This document shows, in pieces, positions 44,975 through 53,674 of a stretch of DNA of 64,000 nucleotides; within the stretch, counting starts at the first letter, position 1, and every line of letters begins with the position of its first letter. The notes below the pieces were generated by a model that saw nothing but the letters and a program-made list of their open reading frames with translations, did no database searches and was not told the DNA's origin. The stretch is from Propionibacteriales bacterium (GTDB taxonomy: Bacteria > Actinomycetota > Actinomycetes > Propionibacteriales > Nocardioidaceae), in contig JAPLCB010000004.1 in assembly GCA_026392455.1 (NCBI GenBank), forward strand, positions 682,001 through 746,000. Direction: 5' to 3'. Position numbers and translations under genes: made by a program.

Positions 44975-46435
44975 ATCACTGAGGCACTCGAGCTGGCGTC
45001 GCGCCGCGGCCGGCTGACCCTGCTGACGGTCGTCCTGGGATCCGGGATCGCGCTGCTCGACGGCACGGTGGTCAACGTCGCGGCCAGGACGATCGGCGAG
45101 GACCTCGGCGCGGGACTCGTGTCCTTGCAGTGGATCCTCAACGGCTACCTGCTCAGTCTGGCAGCCCTGATCCTGGTCGGCAGCTCACTGGGGGACCGGT
45201 TGGGCCGCCGACGGATGTACCTGATCGGGGTTGCCGCCTTCGGCCTGGCCAGCACCCTGTGCGCCTTCGCCCAGACCCCTGGGCAGCTGATCGCCTTCCG
45301 GGTCCTCCAGGGCGTGGCCGGAGCACTGCTGACCCCCGGAGCCCTCGCCCTGATCCAGGGCAGCTTCCGCCCCGAGGACCGCCCGGCCGCGATCGGTACG
45401 TGGGCGGGGTACGCCGGCGTGGCCGCCGCCGCGGGCCCGTTCCTGGGAGGTTTCCTGGTCGAGAACGCCAGCTGGCGGTGGATCTTCGCCCTCAACGTCC
45501 CGCTCTGCCTGCTCGTGCTGTGGCTCGGCCGGTTCGTCCCCGAGTCCCGCGACGAGGAGGAGACCGCACCGTTCGACGTCGCTGGCGCCGTCGTCGGCAG
45601 CCTGGCGCTCGGCTTGCTGACCTACCTGCTGACGTCCTGGCGGGACCTGGGTGCCCCGCTCCTGGTTGCCCTCGGCGCCGTGGTCCTGGTGGCGGTCGTC
45701 GCGTTCGTGCTGCTCGAACGCCGACCTGGTGCGATGGCACCGGCGGAGCTCTTCTCGTCGAGGGTCTTCACCGCAGCCAACCTGATGACCTTCCTGACCT
45801 ACGGCGCCCTCGGCGTCGTGCTGTTCCTGCTGGTGCTGCAGCTCCAGGTCTCGGCCGGGTACACCCCGATCGAAGCAGGCGTCTCGACCTTGCCGCTGAC
45901 CGTGTGCATGCTGCTGTTCTCCGCCCGCGCCGCGACCGTGGCTGCCCGGATCGGTCCCCGGGTCCCGATGACAGTCGGCCCGCTGGTCTGCGCCGCGGGG
46001 GTGATGCTGATGTCGTTCATCGGCGACGACGCCACGTACCTGGTGCACGTCTTCCCCGGGATCACGATCTTCGCGGTCGGCCTGACGATGCTGGTGTCCC
46101 CGTTGACCTCTGCCGTGCTGGCCGCGGCACCCGACCACCACGCCGGCGTCGCCAGCGGCGTGAACAACGCCGTGGCGCGGACCGGTTCGCTGCTGGCGGT
46201 GGCCGCGTTCCCGGCCCTCGTCGGTCTCAGCGGTACCGACTACCAGGATCCGGCGGTCCTCACGGCCGGCTTCCGGCACGGGCTCTGGTTGTGTGCCGGC
46301 CTGCTGGTGACCGGCGGGGCCATTTCCTGGTTCGGCCTCGACCAGGCAGAACCAGGCCACGAGGCTCTCGTCTACGACGACTTGGAGGGTTTCGACCTCG
46401 ACGAGGGCACCGACCCTGAGAGCATGGCACCGTGA
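44975..46435 (+). CDS. DHA2-type MFS efflux transporter with non-standard start
   Basis: The protein has 486 residues if translation begins at ATC 44975. The track starts at GTG 45068, but that cuts the first helix after LDGT of the conserved LDGTVVNVAARTIGEDL. Between the in-frame stop at 44957 and 45068 no ATG, GTG or TTG exists. GGAG sits 7 nt before ATC ACT GAG GCA, which would give the natural N-terminus MTEALELASRRGRLTLL. The protein has about 14 membrane helices and the GDRLGRRRMYLIG loop of MFS drug transporters. The substrate is unknown. The stop overlaps the next start by 4 nt. Confidence 0.88.
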   Translation: MTEALELASRRGRLTLLTVVLGSGIALLDGTVVNVAARTIGEDLGAGLVSLQWILNGYLLSLAALILVGSSLGDRLGRRRMYLIGVAAFGLASTLCAFAQTPGQLIAFRVLQGVAGALLTPGALALIQGSFRPEDRPAAIGTWAGYAGVAAAAGPFLGGFLVENASWRWIFALNVPLCLLVLWLGRFVPESRDEEETAPFDVAGAVVGSLALGLLTYLLTSWRDLGAPLLVALGAVVLVAVVAFVLLERRPGAMAPAELFSSRVFTAANLMTFLTYGALGVVLFLLVLQLQVSAGYTPIEAGVSTLPLTVCMLLFSARAATVAARIGPRVPMTVGPLVCAAGVMLMSFIGDDATYLVHVFPGITIFAVGLTMLVSPLTSAVLAAAPDHHAGVASGVNNAVARTGSLLAVAAFPALVGLSGTDYQDPAVLTAGFRHGLWLCAGLLVTGGAISWFGLDQAEPGHEALVYDDLEGFDLDEGTDPESMAP

Positions 46436-46950
46436 CGACCCGCCGACTGATCGTGATGCGCCATGCGAAGGCGGAACCCGTTGCGGCCTCCGACCACGAC
46501 CGGGTCCTGTCGGGGCGCGGCATCGCCGATGCGCGGGCGAGCGGTTTCTGGACCGCGGGCGCAGGCGTACTTCCGGACCACGTCGTGGTCTCCTCGGCGG
46601 CCCGGACCCAGGGAACCTGGCAAGCCTTCAGCCACGGCGCCGGGACGACCACCGAGCCGGTCATCGACCGGGCCCTCTACTCGGCCGGGACCGATGGCGC
46701 TCTGGAGATCGTCCGGACCGTTCCCGACGACGTCACCACGCTGATGCTGATCGGGCACAACCCGACGATGGAGCTGCTGGTGCACCTGCTGGACGACGGT
46801 GGCGCCGACGCCGACCTGTTCGCAGCGGTGAGCGCCGGCTACCCGACGTCCGCGCTGACCGTCCTGGTGATGTCGCAGCCGTGGTCCAGCACGGACGTCG
46901 GGTCCGGTCGGATCGAGAACTTCCACGTCGGACGAGGCCAGGAGACCTGA
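46432..46950 (+). CDS. SixA-type histidine phosphatase
   Basis: The protein has 172 residues from a GTG. LIVMRHAKAEP near residue 6 is the RHG-type catalytic motif with the phospho-accepting histidine. VSSAARTQGTWQAF near 53 gives the conserved arginine, and LMLIGHNPTMELLVHL near 102 the second histidine. Its size and the short N-terminus match SixA-like phosphohistidine phosphatases rather than phosphoglycerate mutases. The target is unknown. It lies in an apparent operon with the MFS gene (4-nt overlap) and the next gene (1-nt overlap). Confidence 0.9.
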   Translation: MTTRRLIVMRHAKAEPVAASDHDRVLSGRGIADARASGFWTAGAGVLPDHVVVSSAARTQGTWQAFSHGAGTTTEPVIDRALYSAGTDGALEIVRTVPDDVTTLMLIGHNPTMELLVHLLDDGGADADLFAAVSAGYPTSALTVLVMSQPWSSTDVGSGRIENFHVGRGQET

Positions 46951-47699
46951 TGAGCGAACCCACACCGCCGGGACCGTCGTATCCCGAGGGTCAGCCGTAC
47001 CCCCAGCAGCCGTACCCCCAGGCGACCGGCCCTGGTTACGGCGGCTACCCGCCGCCGCCGTTCCCGGGGGGACCCGTCGCGCCGCGCGAGCCCAGCAAGA
47101 CGATGGCGATCATCGCCCTCGTCCTGGCCATCCTGCCCTGCGGGGTCACCTGGCTGGTCGCGATGGTCCTGGCGGTCATCGTCCTGGTCCAGTCCCGCAA
47201 GGGCACCGCACGCGGCGCCGGGATGGCGGTGGCAGCCCTGGTGATCAGCGTGATCTGGCTGGTCGCGTCAGTCATCGGGATCGCCCTGATCGTCAACGAG
47301 GTCAGCAAGTACGCCGAGGCGCGCGATGCCGGCGTGGGCGTGATCAGCGCCAACGACATCCGCGTCGGCGACTGCCTGGTCAAGGGCGTCAGCGACACGG
47401 TGATCTCCACGATCGAGATCACCCGCTGCACCGAGCCGCACCGCGGCGAGGTCTTCGCCGTTTTCTCGGTCAACGAGGGCGAGGACCCCACTCAGGACTC
47501 GATCGACACCTTGGCGGCCGACGGCTGCGAGGCACGGTTCGCTGACTACGTCGGAGTGCCGTTCGACAAGTCCGCCCTGGTGGGGACCTACATCAGCCCG
47601 GACAAGGACGCGGTCGCCCTGAACGACGAGGTCGCCTGCGTCGTGTCGGTGGCCGGCGACGCCCCGTCGACCGGTTCGGTGAAGGGGTCGGGCCGCTAG
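46950..47699 (+). CDS. DUF4190/septum-formation-type membrane protein
   Basis: The protein has 249 residues from the ATG at 46950. The first 50 residues are rich in Pro, Gly, Tyr and Gln (repeated PYPQ units). Two helices follow at about 52-85 and 92-120 with the DUF4190 look (SKTMAIIALVLAILPCGV). The outside domain has DIRVGDCLVKG, CTEPHRGEVFAVF and DGCEARFADYVG, the pattern of actinobacterial Septum_form domains, with cysteines that may pair. It is probably an envelope protein; the function is not known. It overlaps convergent serB by 4 nt. Confidence 0.8.
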   Translation: MSEPTPPGPSYPEGQPYPQQPYPQATGPGYGGYPPPPFPGGPVAPREPSKTMAIIALVLAILPCGVTWLVAMVLAVIVLVQSRKGTARGAGMAVAALVISVIWLVASVIGIALIVNEVSKYAEARDAGVGVISANDIRVGDCLVKGVSDTVISTIEITRCTEPHRGEVFAVFSVNEGEDPTQDSIDTLAADGCEARFADYVGVPFDKSALVGTYISPDKDAVALNDEVACVVSVAGDAPSTGSVKGSGR

Positions 47700-48928
47700 A
47701 CCAGCGGGGGAGAAGGGGTCACGATCCCGGCTGCCGCGTCAGCCGCCTCGATCTCCTCGCGACTGATCCCCAGCAGGTACATCACGGTGTCCAGGTACGG
47801 CACGTTCACCGAGGTGTCCGCCTGCTGCTGGACCAGCGGCTTGGCGTTGAAGGCGATCCCCAGCCCGGCGGCGCTGAGCATGTCCAGGTCGTTCGCGCCG
47901 TCGCCGATCGCGATGGTGGCGGCCTCGGTGATGCCGACCTCGGCCGCGAACCGACGCAGCGCGGTGGCCTTGCCGGCCCGGTCGACGATCTCGCCGACCA
48001 CCTTGCCGGTGAGCTTGCCGTCGACGATCTCGAGGTTGTTCGCAGCGGCGTAGTCGATGCCGAGGTCGGCAGCGAGCCGGTCGGTGATCTGGGAGAAGCC
48101 GCCCGAGACGATGGCGAACCGGTAGCCGAGCCGCTTCAGCGTCCTGATCGTCGTCCGCGCTCCGGGGGCGAGGACCAGGTCCTGGTAGACCCGATCGAGG
48201 GCGGAAGCGTCGAGACCCGCGAGCAGCGCCACCCGGGCGGTCAGGCTCTCGCCGAAGTCGAGGTCCCCGCGCATCGCGGCCTCGGTCACCCGGGCGACCT
48301 CGGGCTCGCACCCGGCGTGAGCTGCCAGCATCTCGATGACCTCGCCCTGGATCAGGGTCGAGTCGACGTCCATCACGATCAGCCGCATCCCACGGCGGAG
48401 CAGGTCGGCCGACTGGACGGCGACGTCCACCCCCTGCCGGGAGGCCTCCTCAGCCAGAACGGCCCGGAGCTTCTCGGGAGCGGCTCCGGAGACGTGCAGG
48501 TTGATCGCGGTGACCGGGTAACGGGCCATCCGCTCGATCCGGTCGATGTTGGCGCCGATGTCGGCGATCCGACCTGCGATGGCCGCCACAGCAGCGGACT
48601 TCAGCGGCGTCCCCAGCACGGTGACGTGGCTGCGTCCGTCCGGCCGGGGCTTGTTGTCGCCGGCACCGCGCTCGACCTCGACGTTCATGTCGAGGTCGGC
48701 TGCCACCTTCTCCACCGCATCGCGCAACGGCTTCCAGTCGTGCGGGGTGCTGACCAGCAGGCCCAGCACCAGGCGCCGGCGCAGCACGATCTGCTCGATG
48801 TCGAGGACCTCGACGCCGAAGCGCGCCAAGGTGCTGAAGACGCGGGACGTCACGCCCGGTCGGTCCTTGCCGGTCAGGGTGATCAACAGGGTCTTCGGCC
48901 GGTCGTCGGCTCCTGGGTGGTCGTTCAT
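47696..48928 (-). CDS. serB: Phosphoserine phosphatase SerB with ACT domains
   Basis: The protein has 410 residues. Two ACT-like regions occupy about residues 12-90 (LLITLTGKDRPGVTSRVF) and 98-165 (VTVLGTPLKSAAVAAIAGRI). The HAD phosphatase domain follows with MDVDSTLIQGEVIE near 187, VSGGFSQITDRLA near 290 and IGDGANDLDMLSAAG near 360. It removes phosphate from phosphoserine, the last step of serine synthesis. ACT domains bind amino acids and suggest feedback control by serine. The start overlaps the preceding gene by 4 nt. Confidence 0.95.
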   Translation of the reverse strand: MNDHPGADDRPKTLLITLTGKDRPGVTSRVFSTLARFGVEVLDIEQIVLRRRLVLGLLVSTPHDWKPLRDAVEKVAADLDMNVEVERGAGDNKPRPDGRSHVTVLGTPLKSAAVAAIAGRIADIGANIDRIERMARYPVTAINLHVSGAAPEKLRAVLAEEASRQGVDVAVQSADLLRRGMRLIVMDVDSTLIQGEVIEMLAAHAGCEPEVARVTEAAMRGDLDFGESLTARVALLAGLDASALDRVYQDLVLAPGARTTIRTLKRLGYRFAIVSGGFSQITDRLAADLGIDYAAANNLEIVDGKLTGKVVGEIVDRAGKATALRRFAAEVGITEAATIAIGDGANDLDMLSAAGLGIAFNAKPLVQQQADTSVNVPYLDTVMYLLGISREEIEAADAAAGIVTPSPPLV

Positions 48929-49653
48929 GGCGCTATGAGGCTAGCGGAGCAGAACGCGACCACGGCGCGCCGGGCTGCCACGTCGAGGTCGTCCAGGCAG
49001 CGGCTCCGGGCAGCGATCTCGAAGCTGGTCACGGCGCCACCGTCCTCGGCACGGGCGAGGTCGACGATCTCGAGGCAGAGATCGGCCCGCTCGAGGGCCT
49101 CGACGGCCCGGGGCGGGGTCTGGGCCGGGAGCGGCAGGGCCGGCCGGTGCTCCAGGTTCAGCAGCAGGTCCGGGATCTCCGGCTGCCAGCTCGCCACGTC
49201 CAGGCGGACCAGTTCGGCGGTCGCGTGCAGCAGTACCTGGCGCAGCTGCCTGCTGGCCTCGTACGGATCGGGCTCGACCGGGGCCTGTGCGGCCCTCGTC
49301 TCCCAGATCACCGTCCGGGCGTCCAGCCCTGGCAGCAGACCGAGCGGCCGGGGACCCACCAGGACGACCGCCTCCCCGAGCTCGACCGCGGCGGCGTTGA
49401 AGTCGGCCGGCCCGGCCAGCCCCAGCGGGTCACCCGGAACCGGGAGAGCCAGAGCGGCCCGGACACCGTCGATGCGGCGGACCTGGGCCGGGAGCTGCTC
49501 GAGCTGCAGCGGCCCGGAGGACTCCGGCCAGTCCAGGACCAGGTGCTGGGGGTCCTGGTCGCGCACGGCCGCGGCGAAGTCGTCCGGTCCGACTCTGCCG
49601 TCCAGGACTGCGTTCAGCCAGAGCGTCAGCAGCGCGCTGCGTGGGAGGGGCAC
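48925..49653 (-). CDS. Hypothetical protein upstream of serB
   Basis: The protein has 242 residues from a GTG at 49653; the 614-residue ORF in the track reads through the ABC ATPase gene in antisense. No family is recognised. It begins PLPRSALLTLWLNAVLDGRV and contains a conserved-looking WPESSGPLQLEQLPAQVRRI and a Leu/Ala-rich alpha/beta middle, with no membrane helix or catalytic motif. Translational overlap with serB (ATGA) and its own -10 box make it a real gene. Its function is unknown, though it may serve amino-acid metabolism by context. Confidence 0.75.
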   Translation of the reverse strand: MPLPRSALLTLWLNAVLDGRVGPDDFAAAVRDQDPQHLVLDWPESSGPLQLEQLPAQVRRIDGVRAALALPVPGDPLGLAGPADFNAAAVELGEAVVLVGPRPLGLLPGLDARTVIWETRAAQAPVEPDPYEASRQLRQVLLHATAELVRLDVASWQPEIPDLLLNLEHRPALPLPAQTPPRAVEALERADLCLEIVDLARAEDGGAVTSFEIAARSRCLDDLDVAARRAVVAFCSASLIAP

Positions 49654-49659
49654 CCGACG

Positions 49660-49665
49660 AGGGTA
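49660..49665 (-). promoter_or_regulatory. -10 box of the hypothetical-serB operon (leaderless)
   Basis: TACCCT on the minus strand ends 6 nt before the GTG at 49653. Confidence 0.55.
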
Positions 49666-49673
49666 GTGACCTG

Positions 49674-49679
49674 TAGGTT
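49674..49679 (+). promoter_or_regulatory. -10 box of the ABC ATPase gene
   Basis: TAGGTT lies 43 nt before the ATG at 49723, leaving a short leader with a GAGGGA ribosome site. It is divergent from the serB promoter. Confidence 0.4.
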
Positions 49680-49722
49680 TGGCCTCGATGGGGGACCACC
49701 GCTGCGCGTACCCGAGGGATTG

Positions 49723-50526
49723 ATGAACACCGTTCTCGAACTGGCCGACGTCACCGTGCGCCGGGGCCAGGCAACGTTGCTGGACTCCGTCACCTGGACC
49801 GTCAGCGAAGGCGACCGCTGGGTGGTCCTGGGGGCCAACGGAGCCGGCAAGACGACCCTGGTCCAGCTCTGCTCCGCCCACCTGCACCCGACCTCGGGGA
49901 CGGCCTCGATCCTGGGCGAGCAGCTCGGCGCGGTCGACGTCTTCGAGCTGCGGCCCCGGATCGGCTACACCAGCGCCGCGGTGGCCGAGCGGATCCCGCG
50001 CGAGGAGCTGGTCCGCGACGTGGTCGTCTCCGCGTCGTACGGGATCGTCGGTCGCTGGCGCGAGCAGTACGACACCCTGGACCACGACCGGGCTCGCGAC
50101 CTGCTGGTGGAGGTCGGCGCCGGTCGCCTGCTGGACCGGACCTTCGGGACCCTCAGCGAGGGTGAGCGCAAGCGTGTCCAGATCGCTCGGGCCCTGATGG
50201 CCGACCCCGAGCTGCTGATCCTGGACGAACCCGCCGCCGGGCTGGACCTCGGCGGTCGCGAGGACCTGGTGTCCACGATGAGCCTGCTGGCGACCGACTC
50301 CACCGCCCCGGCGATCATCCTGGTCTCGCACCACGTCGAGGAGGTGCCCCCCGGGTTCACCCACGCGCTGATGCTCCGCGCAGGTCGGGTGGTCGCGTCG
50401 GGACCACTGGGCGAGGTGATGACGGCCGAGAACCTGACGGCCACCTTCGGGATGGCCCTGCAGCTCAGCGTCGACGACGGCCGGTTCGCCGCACGACGCC
50501 GCGCCGGCCGCCGGTTCGCGGGCTAG
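49723..50526 (+). CDS. ABC transporter ATP-binding protein (unknown substrate)
   Basis: The protein has 267 residues from the ATG at 49723. Walker A is LGANGAGKTTLVQL near residue 37, signature TLSEGERKRVQIARALM near 143 and Walker B ELLILDEPAAGLDLGG near 163. The ERKRVQIA signature and the lack of a partner permease nearby resemble stand-alone ATPases of the ModF-like or iron-uptake type. It may energise a permease encoded elsewhere or act without one. The next gene (NfeD) starts 9 nt later on the same strand. Confidence 0.88.
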   Translation: MNTVLELADVTVRRGQATLLDSVTWTVSEGDRWVVLGANGAGKTTLVQLCSAHLHPTSGTASILGEQLGAVDVFELRPRIGYTSAAVAERIPREELVRDVVVSASYGIVGRWREQYDTLDHDRARDLLVEVGAGRLLDRTFGTLSEGERKRVQIARALMADPELLILDEPAAGLDLGGREDLVSTMSLLATDSTAPAIILVSHHVEEVPPGFTHALMLRAGRVVASGPLGEVMTAENLTATFGMALQLSVDDGRFAARRRAGRRFAG

Positions 50527-50535
50527 GGTTCGGGC

Positions 50536-51033
50536 ATGGACTGGTTCCGGGACAACATGTGGGCGACCTGGCTGGTGATCGCCACCGTCTTCGGGGTGCT
50601 CGAGCTGGTGAGCATGGACCTGATCCTGATCATGCTCGCCGGCGGAGCCCTGGTGGGAATGCTGGTGGCCTTCACCACCGACGTCTTCGCCGTTCAGATG
50701 CTCGTCTCGATCGGCGCTGCGGTCGCACTGCTCGCGTTGCTGCGGCCCGGCATGGTGAAACGGCTGCACGCCGGCCCGACGCTCGCCATCGGCGCCGAGG
50801 CCCTGATCGGCAAGCGCGCAGACGTCCTGGTGGAGCTCAGCCGGATCGCGCCGGGCCGGATCAAGATCGAGGGCGAGGTCTGGACCGCTCAGCCCTTCGA
50901 CGAGGACGACCGGATCGAGCTGGGCGCCTCGGTCGAGGTCGTCAGCATCAAGGGTGCGACAGCCTTCGTCGTGCGCAGCCAGACACCCGCGGCGCCCCCC
51001 AGCGCCGGGGACTCGGAGAAGGAGAGTTCGTGA
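50536..51033 (+). CDS. NfeD-family membrane protein (short form)
   Basis: The protein has 165 residues. Three or four hydrophobic helices at about residues 10-75 (ATWLVIATVFGVLELVSMDL) are followed by a C-terminal beta-rich domain (AEALIGKRADVLVELSRIAPG, then IKIEGEVWTA), the OB-fold typical of NfeD. The catalytic serine-protease domain of long NfeD proteins is absent. Short NfeD proteins are usually encoded next to an SPFH/stomatin partner, as here (1-nt overlap), and are thought to help membrane microdomain organisation. Confidence 0.92.
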   Translation: MDWFRDNMWATWLVIATVFGVLELVSMDLILIMLAGGALVGMLVAFTTDVFAVQMLVSIGAAVALLALLRPGMVKRLHAGPTLAIGAEALIGKRADVLVELSRIAPGRIKIEGEVWTAQPFDEDDRIELGASVEVVSIKGATAFVVRSQTPAAPPSAGDSEKESS

Positions 51034-52157
51034 TGGGTACGTTCCTGCTCGTATTTTTCACCGTCCTGGTGCTGTTCGTGGTCCTGGTACTGGCCAAGAC
51101 GATCCGGATCATCCCCCAAGCCCGGGCGGGCATCGTCGAGCGCTTCGGCAAGTACCGCGCGACACTGTCGCCGGGACTGAACATGGTCACGCCGTTCATC
51201 GACCGGGTCCGCTACGTGATCGACATGCGCGAGCAGGTCGTGAGCTTTCCGCCGGCCCCGGTCATCACCGAGGACAACCTGGTCGTCTCGATCGACACGG
51301 TGATCTACTTCCAGGTCACCAACCCCGTCGCAGCGACGTACGAGATCGCGAACTACATCGCAGCCATCGAGCAGCTGACGATGACCACTCTGCGCAACGT
51401 CGTCGGCGGCATGACCCTGGAGCAGACCCTGACGTCGCGCGAGGAGATCAACCGCGGTCTCTCCGGAGTGCTCGACGAAGCGACCGGGCGCTGGGGCGTT
51501 CGGGTCGGACGGGTCGAGATCAAGAGCATCGACCCGCCGCCGTCCATCAAGGACGCGATGGAGAAGCAGATGCGCGCCGACCGGGAGAAGCGGGCCGTCA
51601 TCCTCACCGCGGAGGGACAGCGCCAGTCAGCGATCCTCTCCGCGGAGGGCAACAAGCAGTCCGCGATCCTGAACGCCGAGGGTTACCGCGAGTCCCTGAT
51701 CCTGAACGCCCAGGGTGAGCGCGAAGCCGCCATCCTCAAGGCCCAGGGTGAGGGCCAGGCGATCCTGACGGTCTTCCAGGCGATCCACGACGGCCAGCCG
51801 GACCAGTCCCTGCTGGCCTACCAGTACCTGCAGATGATGCCGAAGATCGCCGAGGGCCAGGCGAGCAAGCTCTGGATCGTCCCGTCGGAGTTCACCAAGG
51901 CACTCGAGGGCCTGGGCTCGACCGTCAACGACATCGCCGGGATCCCCAAGGAGACCGACGGGCCACGGGTCCGGGTGGACATGGGTTCGGACGAGCGCAT
52001 CGCGGTCGGCGGCAGCGCAGCGCTGTCGAGCGCCCACGAGAGCGTCGCCGAGGCGCTGCGCGAGGCCCAGGCATCCGCCTCCGACGCCAGCGCGGCGCCC
52101 GCGACCGACGTACCACCGGTTGATCCGGACGCAGGTCCGCAGCCTCCCGGACAGTGA
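51033..52157 (+). CDS. SPFH/stomatin-like membrane protein
   Basis: The protein has 374 residues. One N-terminal helix (LLVFFTVLVLFVVLVLA) is followed by the SPFH/band-7 domain, with QARAGIVERFGKYRATLSPG near residue 30 and REQVVSFPPAPVITEDNL near 65. MRADREKRAVILTAEGQRQS near 180 opens a coiled coil made of five tandem 11-residue units of the form AEGxxQSAILN. The tail is Ala/Pro-rich. Such proteins form ring-like assemblies in membrane microdomains with NfeD partners, encoded here just upstream. Confidence 0.93.
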   Translation: MGTFLLVFFTVLVLFVVLVLAKTIRIIPQARAGIVERFGKYRATLSPGLNMVTPFIDRVRYVIDMREQVVSFPPAPVITEDNLVVSIDTVIYFQVTNPVAATYEIANYIAAIEQLTMTTLRNVVGGMTLEQTLTSREEINRGLSGVLDEATGRWGVRVGRVEIKSIDPPPSIKDAMEKQMRADREKRAVILTAEGQRQSAILSAEGNKQSAILNAEGYRESLILNAQGEREAAILKAQGEGQAILTVFQAIHDGQPDQSLLAYQYLQMMPKIAEGQASKLWIVPSEFTKALEGLGSTVNDIAGIPKETDGPRVRVDMGSDERIAVGGSAALSSAHESVAEALREAQASASDASAAPATDVPPVDPDAGPQPPGQ

Positions 52158-52909
52158 GTCCCTGGGAGTTCCTCGCGATCCTGCTGGCCGGGACCTGGGC
52201 CGGCACCATCAACACCGTCGTGGGGTCGGGGACGCTGATCACGTTCCCGGTCCTGCTGGCGTTCGGCGTGCCCCCCGTGACGGCCAACGTGTCGAACACG
52301 ATCGGTCTCGTTCCCGGATCACTCTCCGGCGCCTGGGGCTACCGGGACCAGCTGGTCGGGCAGCGCGGCCTGGTGCTGCGGCTGGGCAGCGCAGCCCTGC
52401 TCGGCGGCACCATCGGAGCGGTGCTGCTCCTGGTGCTGCCGTCCTCGGCCTTCGACGCCATCGTGCCGGCGCTGATCGCGCTCGGCCTGGTCCTGGTCGT
52501 TCTCGGACCGCGGATCTCCCGGCGGGTGGCGGCCCGGTCCGACGGCGGCCTCCCGGCCCACGGTGCTCCGTGGGTCTGGCCCGCAGTCGGCGGTGCCGGC
52601 ATCTACGGCGGGTACTTCGGAGCTGCCCAGGGTGTCCTGCTGCTCGCGATCCTCGGGATCGGCGTGGACGACACCCTGCAGCGCCACAACGCGGTGAAGA
52701 ACATCCTGGCCGCCCTGATCAACGGTGTCGCCGCGGTGATCTTCATCGTGGTGGCTGACGTCGACTGGTCGATCGCGCTGACGATCGGCGCCGGCGCGAT
52801 CGTCGGCGGGCAGCTGGGCGCGAGGATCGGCAAGCGCCTTCCCCCCAACGTGCTCCGCGCCGTCATCGTGGTGGTCGGCGTGGTCGCGCTCGTGTCGTTC
52901 TTCGTCTAG
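52154..52909 (+). CDS. TSUP-family (TauE/SafE) membrane transporter
   Basis: The protein has 251 residues from a GTG that overlaps the SPFH stop by 4 nt. About eight membrane helices are visible. GTWAGTINTVVGSGTLITFPVLL near residue 13 and FGAAQGVLLLAILGIGVDD near 155 are the two TSUP repeats. Family members move sulfite, sulfoacetate or other organosulfur anions; the substrate here is unknown. Overlap with the NfeD-SPFH pair suggests a co-made membrane unit. Confidence 0.9.
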   Translation: MSPWEFLAILLAGTWAGTINTVVGSGTLITFPVLLAFGVPPVTANVSNTIGLVPGSLSGAWGYRDQLVGQRGLVLRLGSAALLGGTIGAVLLLVLPSSAFDAIVPALIALGLVLVVLGPRISRRVAARSDGGLPAHGAPWVWPAVGGAGIYGGYFGAAQGVLLLAILGIGVDDTLQRHNAVKNILAALINGVAAVIFIVVADVDWSIALTIGAGAIVGGQLGARIGKRLPPNVLRAVIVVVGVVALVSFFV

Positions 52910-52918
52910 CAGGCTGAC

Positions 52919-53665
52919 CTAGTCGGTCGAGCGCAGCCGCTGGAACCGTTCCAGAGCGGCGCGGGGCTCGGCCTCGACCCGATCGTCGGGGATCCGCCGG
53001 AAGAGCCAGAGCAGGAGGTCGGCGGCGCGGTTCCCGGCACCGTCGTTCGGTGTCACGGTGTGCGAGACCGTCCCGGGGACGTCGCCGTCGGAGATCGTCA
53101 CCCGTGCTCCGTTGACGGGGATCGTGACGGTCGCCCCGAGCCCTGCTGCGTCCGGCATCGGCCACCGGACGTTCGCCACGCTGTGGGTCAGGAACTCGTC
53201 GACGGCGTCCAGCGCGACCACCGGATCCATCGACCAGGTACCGGCCCCGGTCGCGTTGACAGCGTCCCAGTGGTGGACGGCGGCCTCCTGGACCTGGTGG
53301 CGGGTGATGAAGCCGACGTTCTCCTCCAGGCCCCAGGTCCAGCACGGTGCCTGCTGGTCGGCGTCGCGCAACGTCGCGACGAGGACCTCGACGCCGGCGA
53401 CCAGGGCGCCGACCAGGTCGGTATCAGCTGGTCGCTGGGGCCTGACCAGGTCGTCCGGTTCGTCGAGGAGCCGGTCCCGGGCGATCTCGTTCCAGAACCA
53501 GTGCACACAGGTCAGGTGCCAGACCAGGTCCGCGACCGACCAGTCCGGGCAGTGTTCGATCCGCTCGGACAGGTTCCCTTCGGCGGCCGCAGCCAGGCCC
53601 TGGGTGTGGCTGCGGATCGCGGCCAGGTAGTCCTCGACCGGGAGTCGTCCGCGCAGGTCCGTCAT
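52919..53665 (-). CDS. Maleylpyruvate isomerase-family (mycothiol-dependent type) protein
   Basis: The protein has 248 residues. The N-terminal DinB-like four-helix region has YLAAIRSHTQGLAAAA, CPDWSVADLVWHLTCVHWFW near residue 42 and RHQVQEAAVHHWDAVNATGAG near 137. These three segments supply the histidines that bind metal in the MDMPI family. The C-terminal domain is alpha/beta. Named members use mycothiol to isomerise maleylpyruvate, but most homologues have no known substrate. It is 9 bp behind the convergent TSUP gene. Confidence 0.85.
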   Translation of the reverse strand: MTDLRGRLPVEDYLAAIRSHTQGLAAAAEGNLSERIEHCPDWSVADLVWHLTCVHWFWNEIARDRLLDEPDDLVRPQRPADTDLVGALVAGVEVLVATLRDADQQAPCWTWGLEENVGFITRHQVQEAAVHHWDAVNATGAGTWSMDPVVALDAVDEFLTHSVANVRWPMPDAAGLGATVTIPVNGARVTISDGDVPGTVSHTVTPNDGAGNRAADLLLWLFRRIPDDRVEAEPRAALERFQRLRSTD

Positions 53666-53674
53666 GACCGCTGA

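Noticed and set aside
48925-50769. 614-residue minus-strand ORF upstream of serB
   Set aside because: The upstream two thirds are antisense to the ABC ATPase and NfeD genes. A -10 box and GTG at 49653 give the true start.
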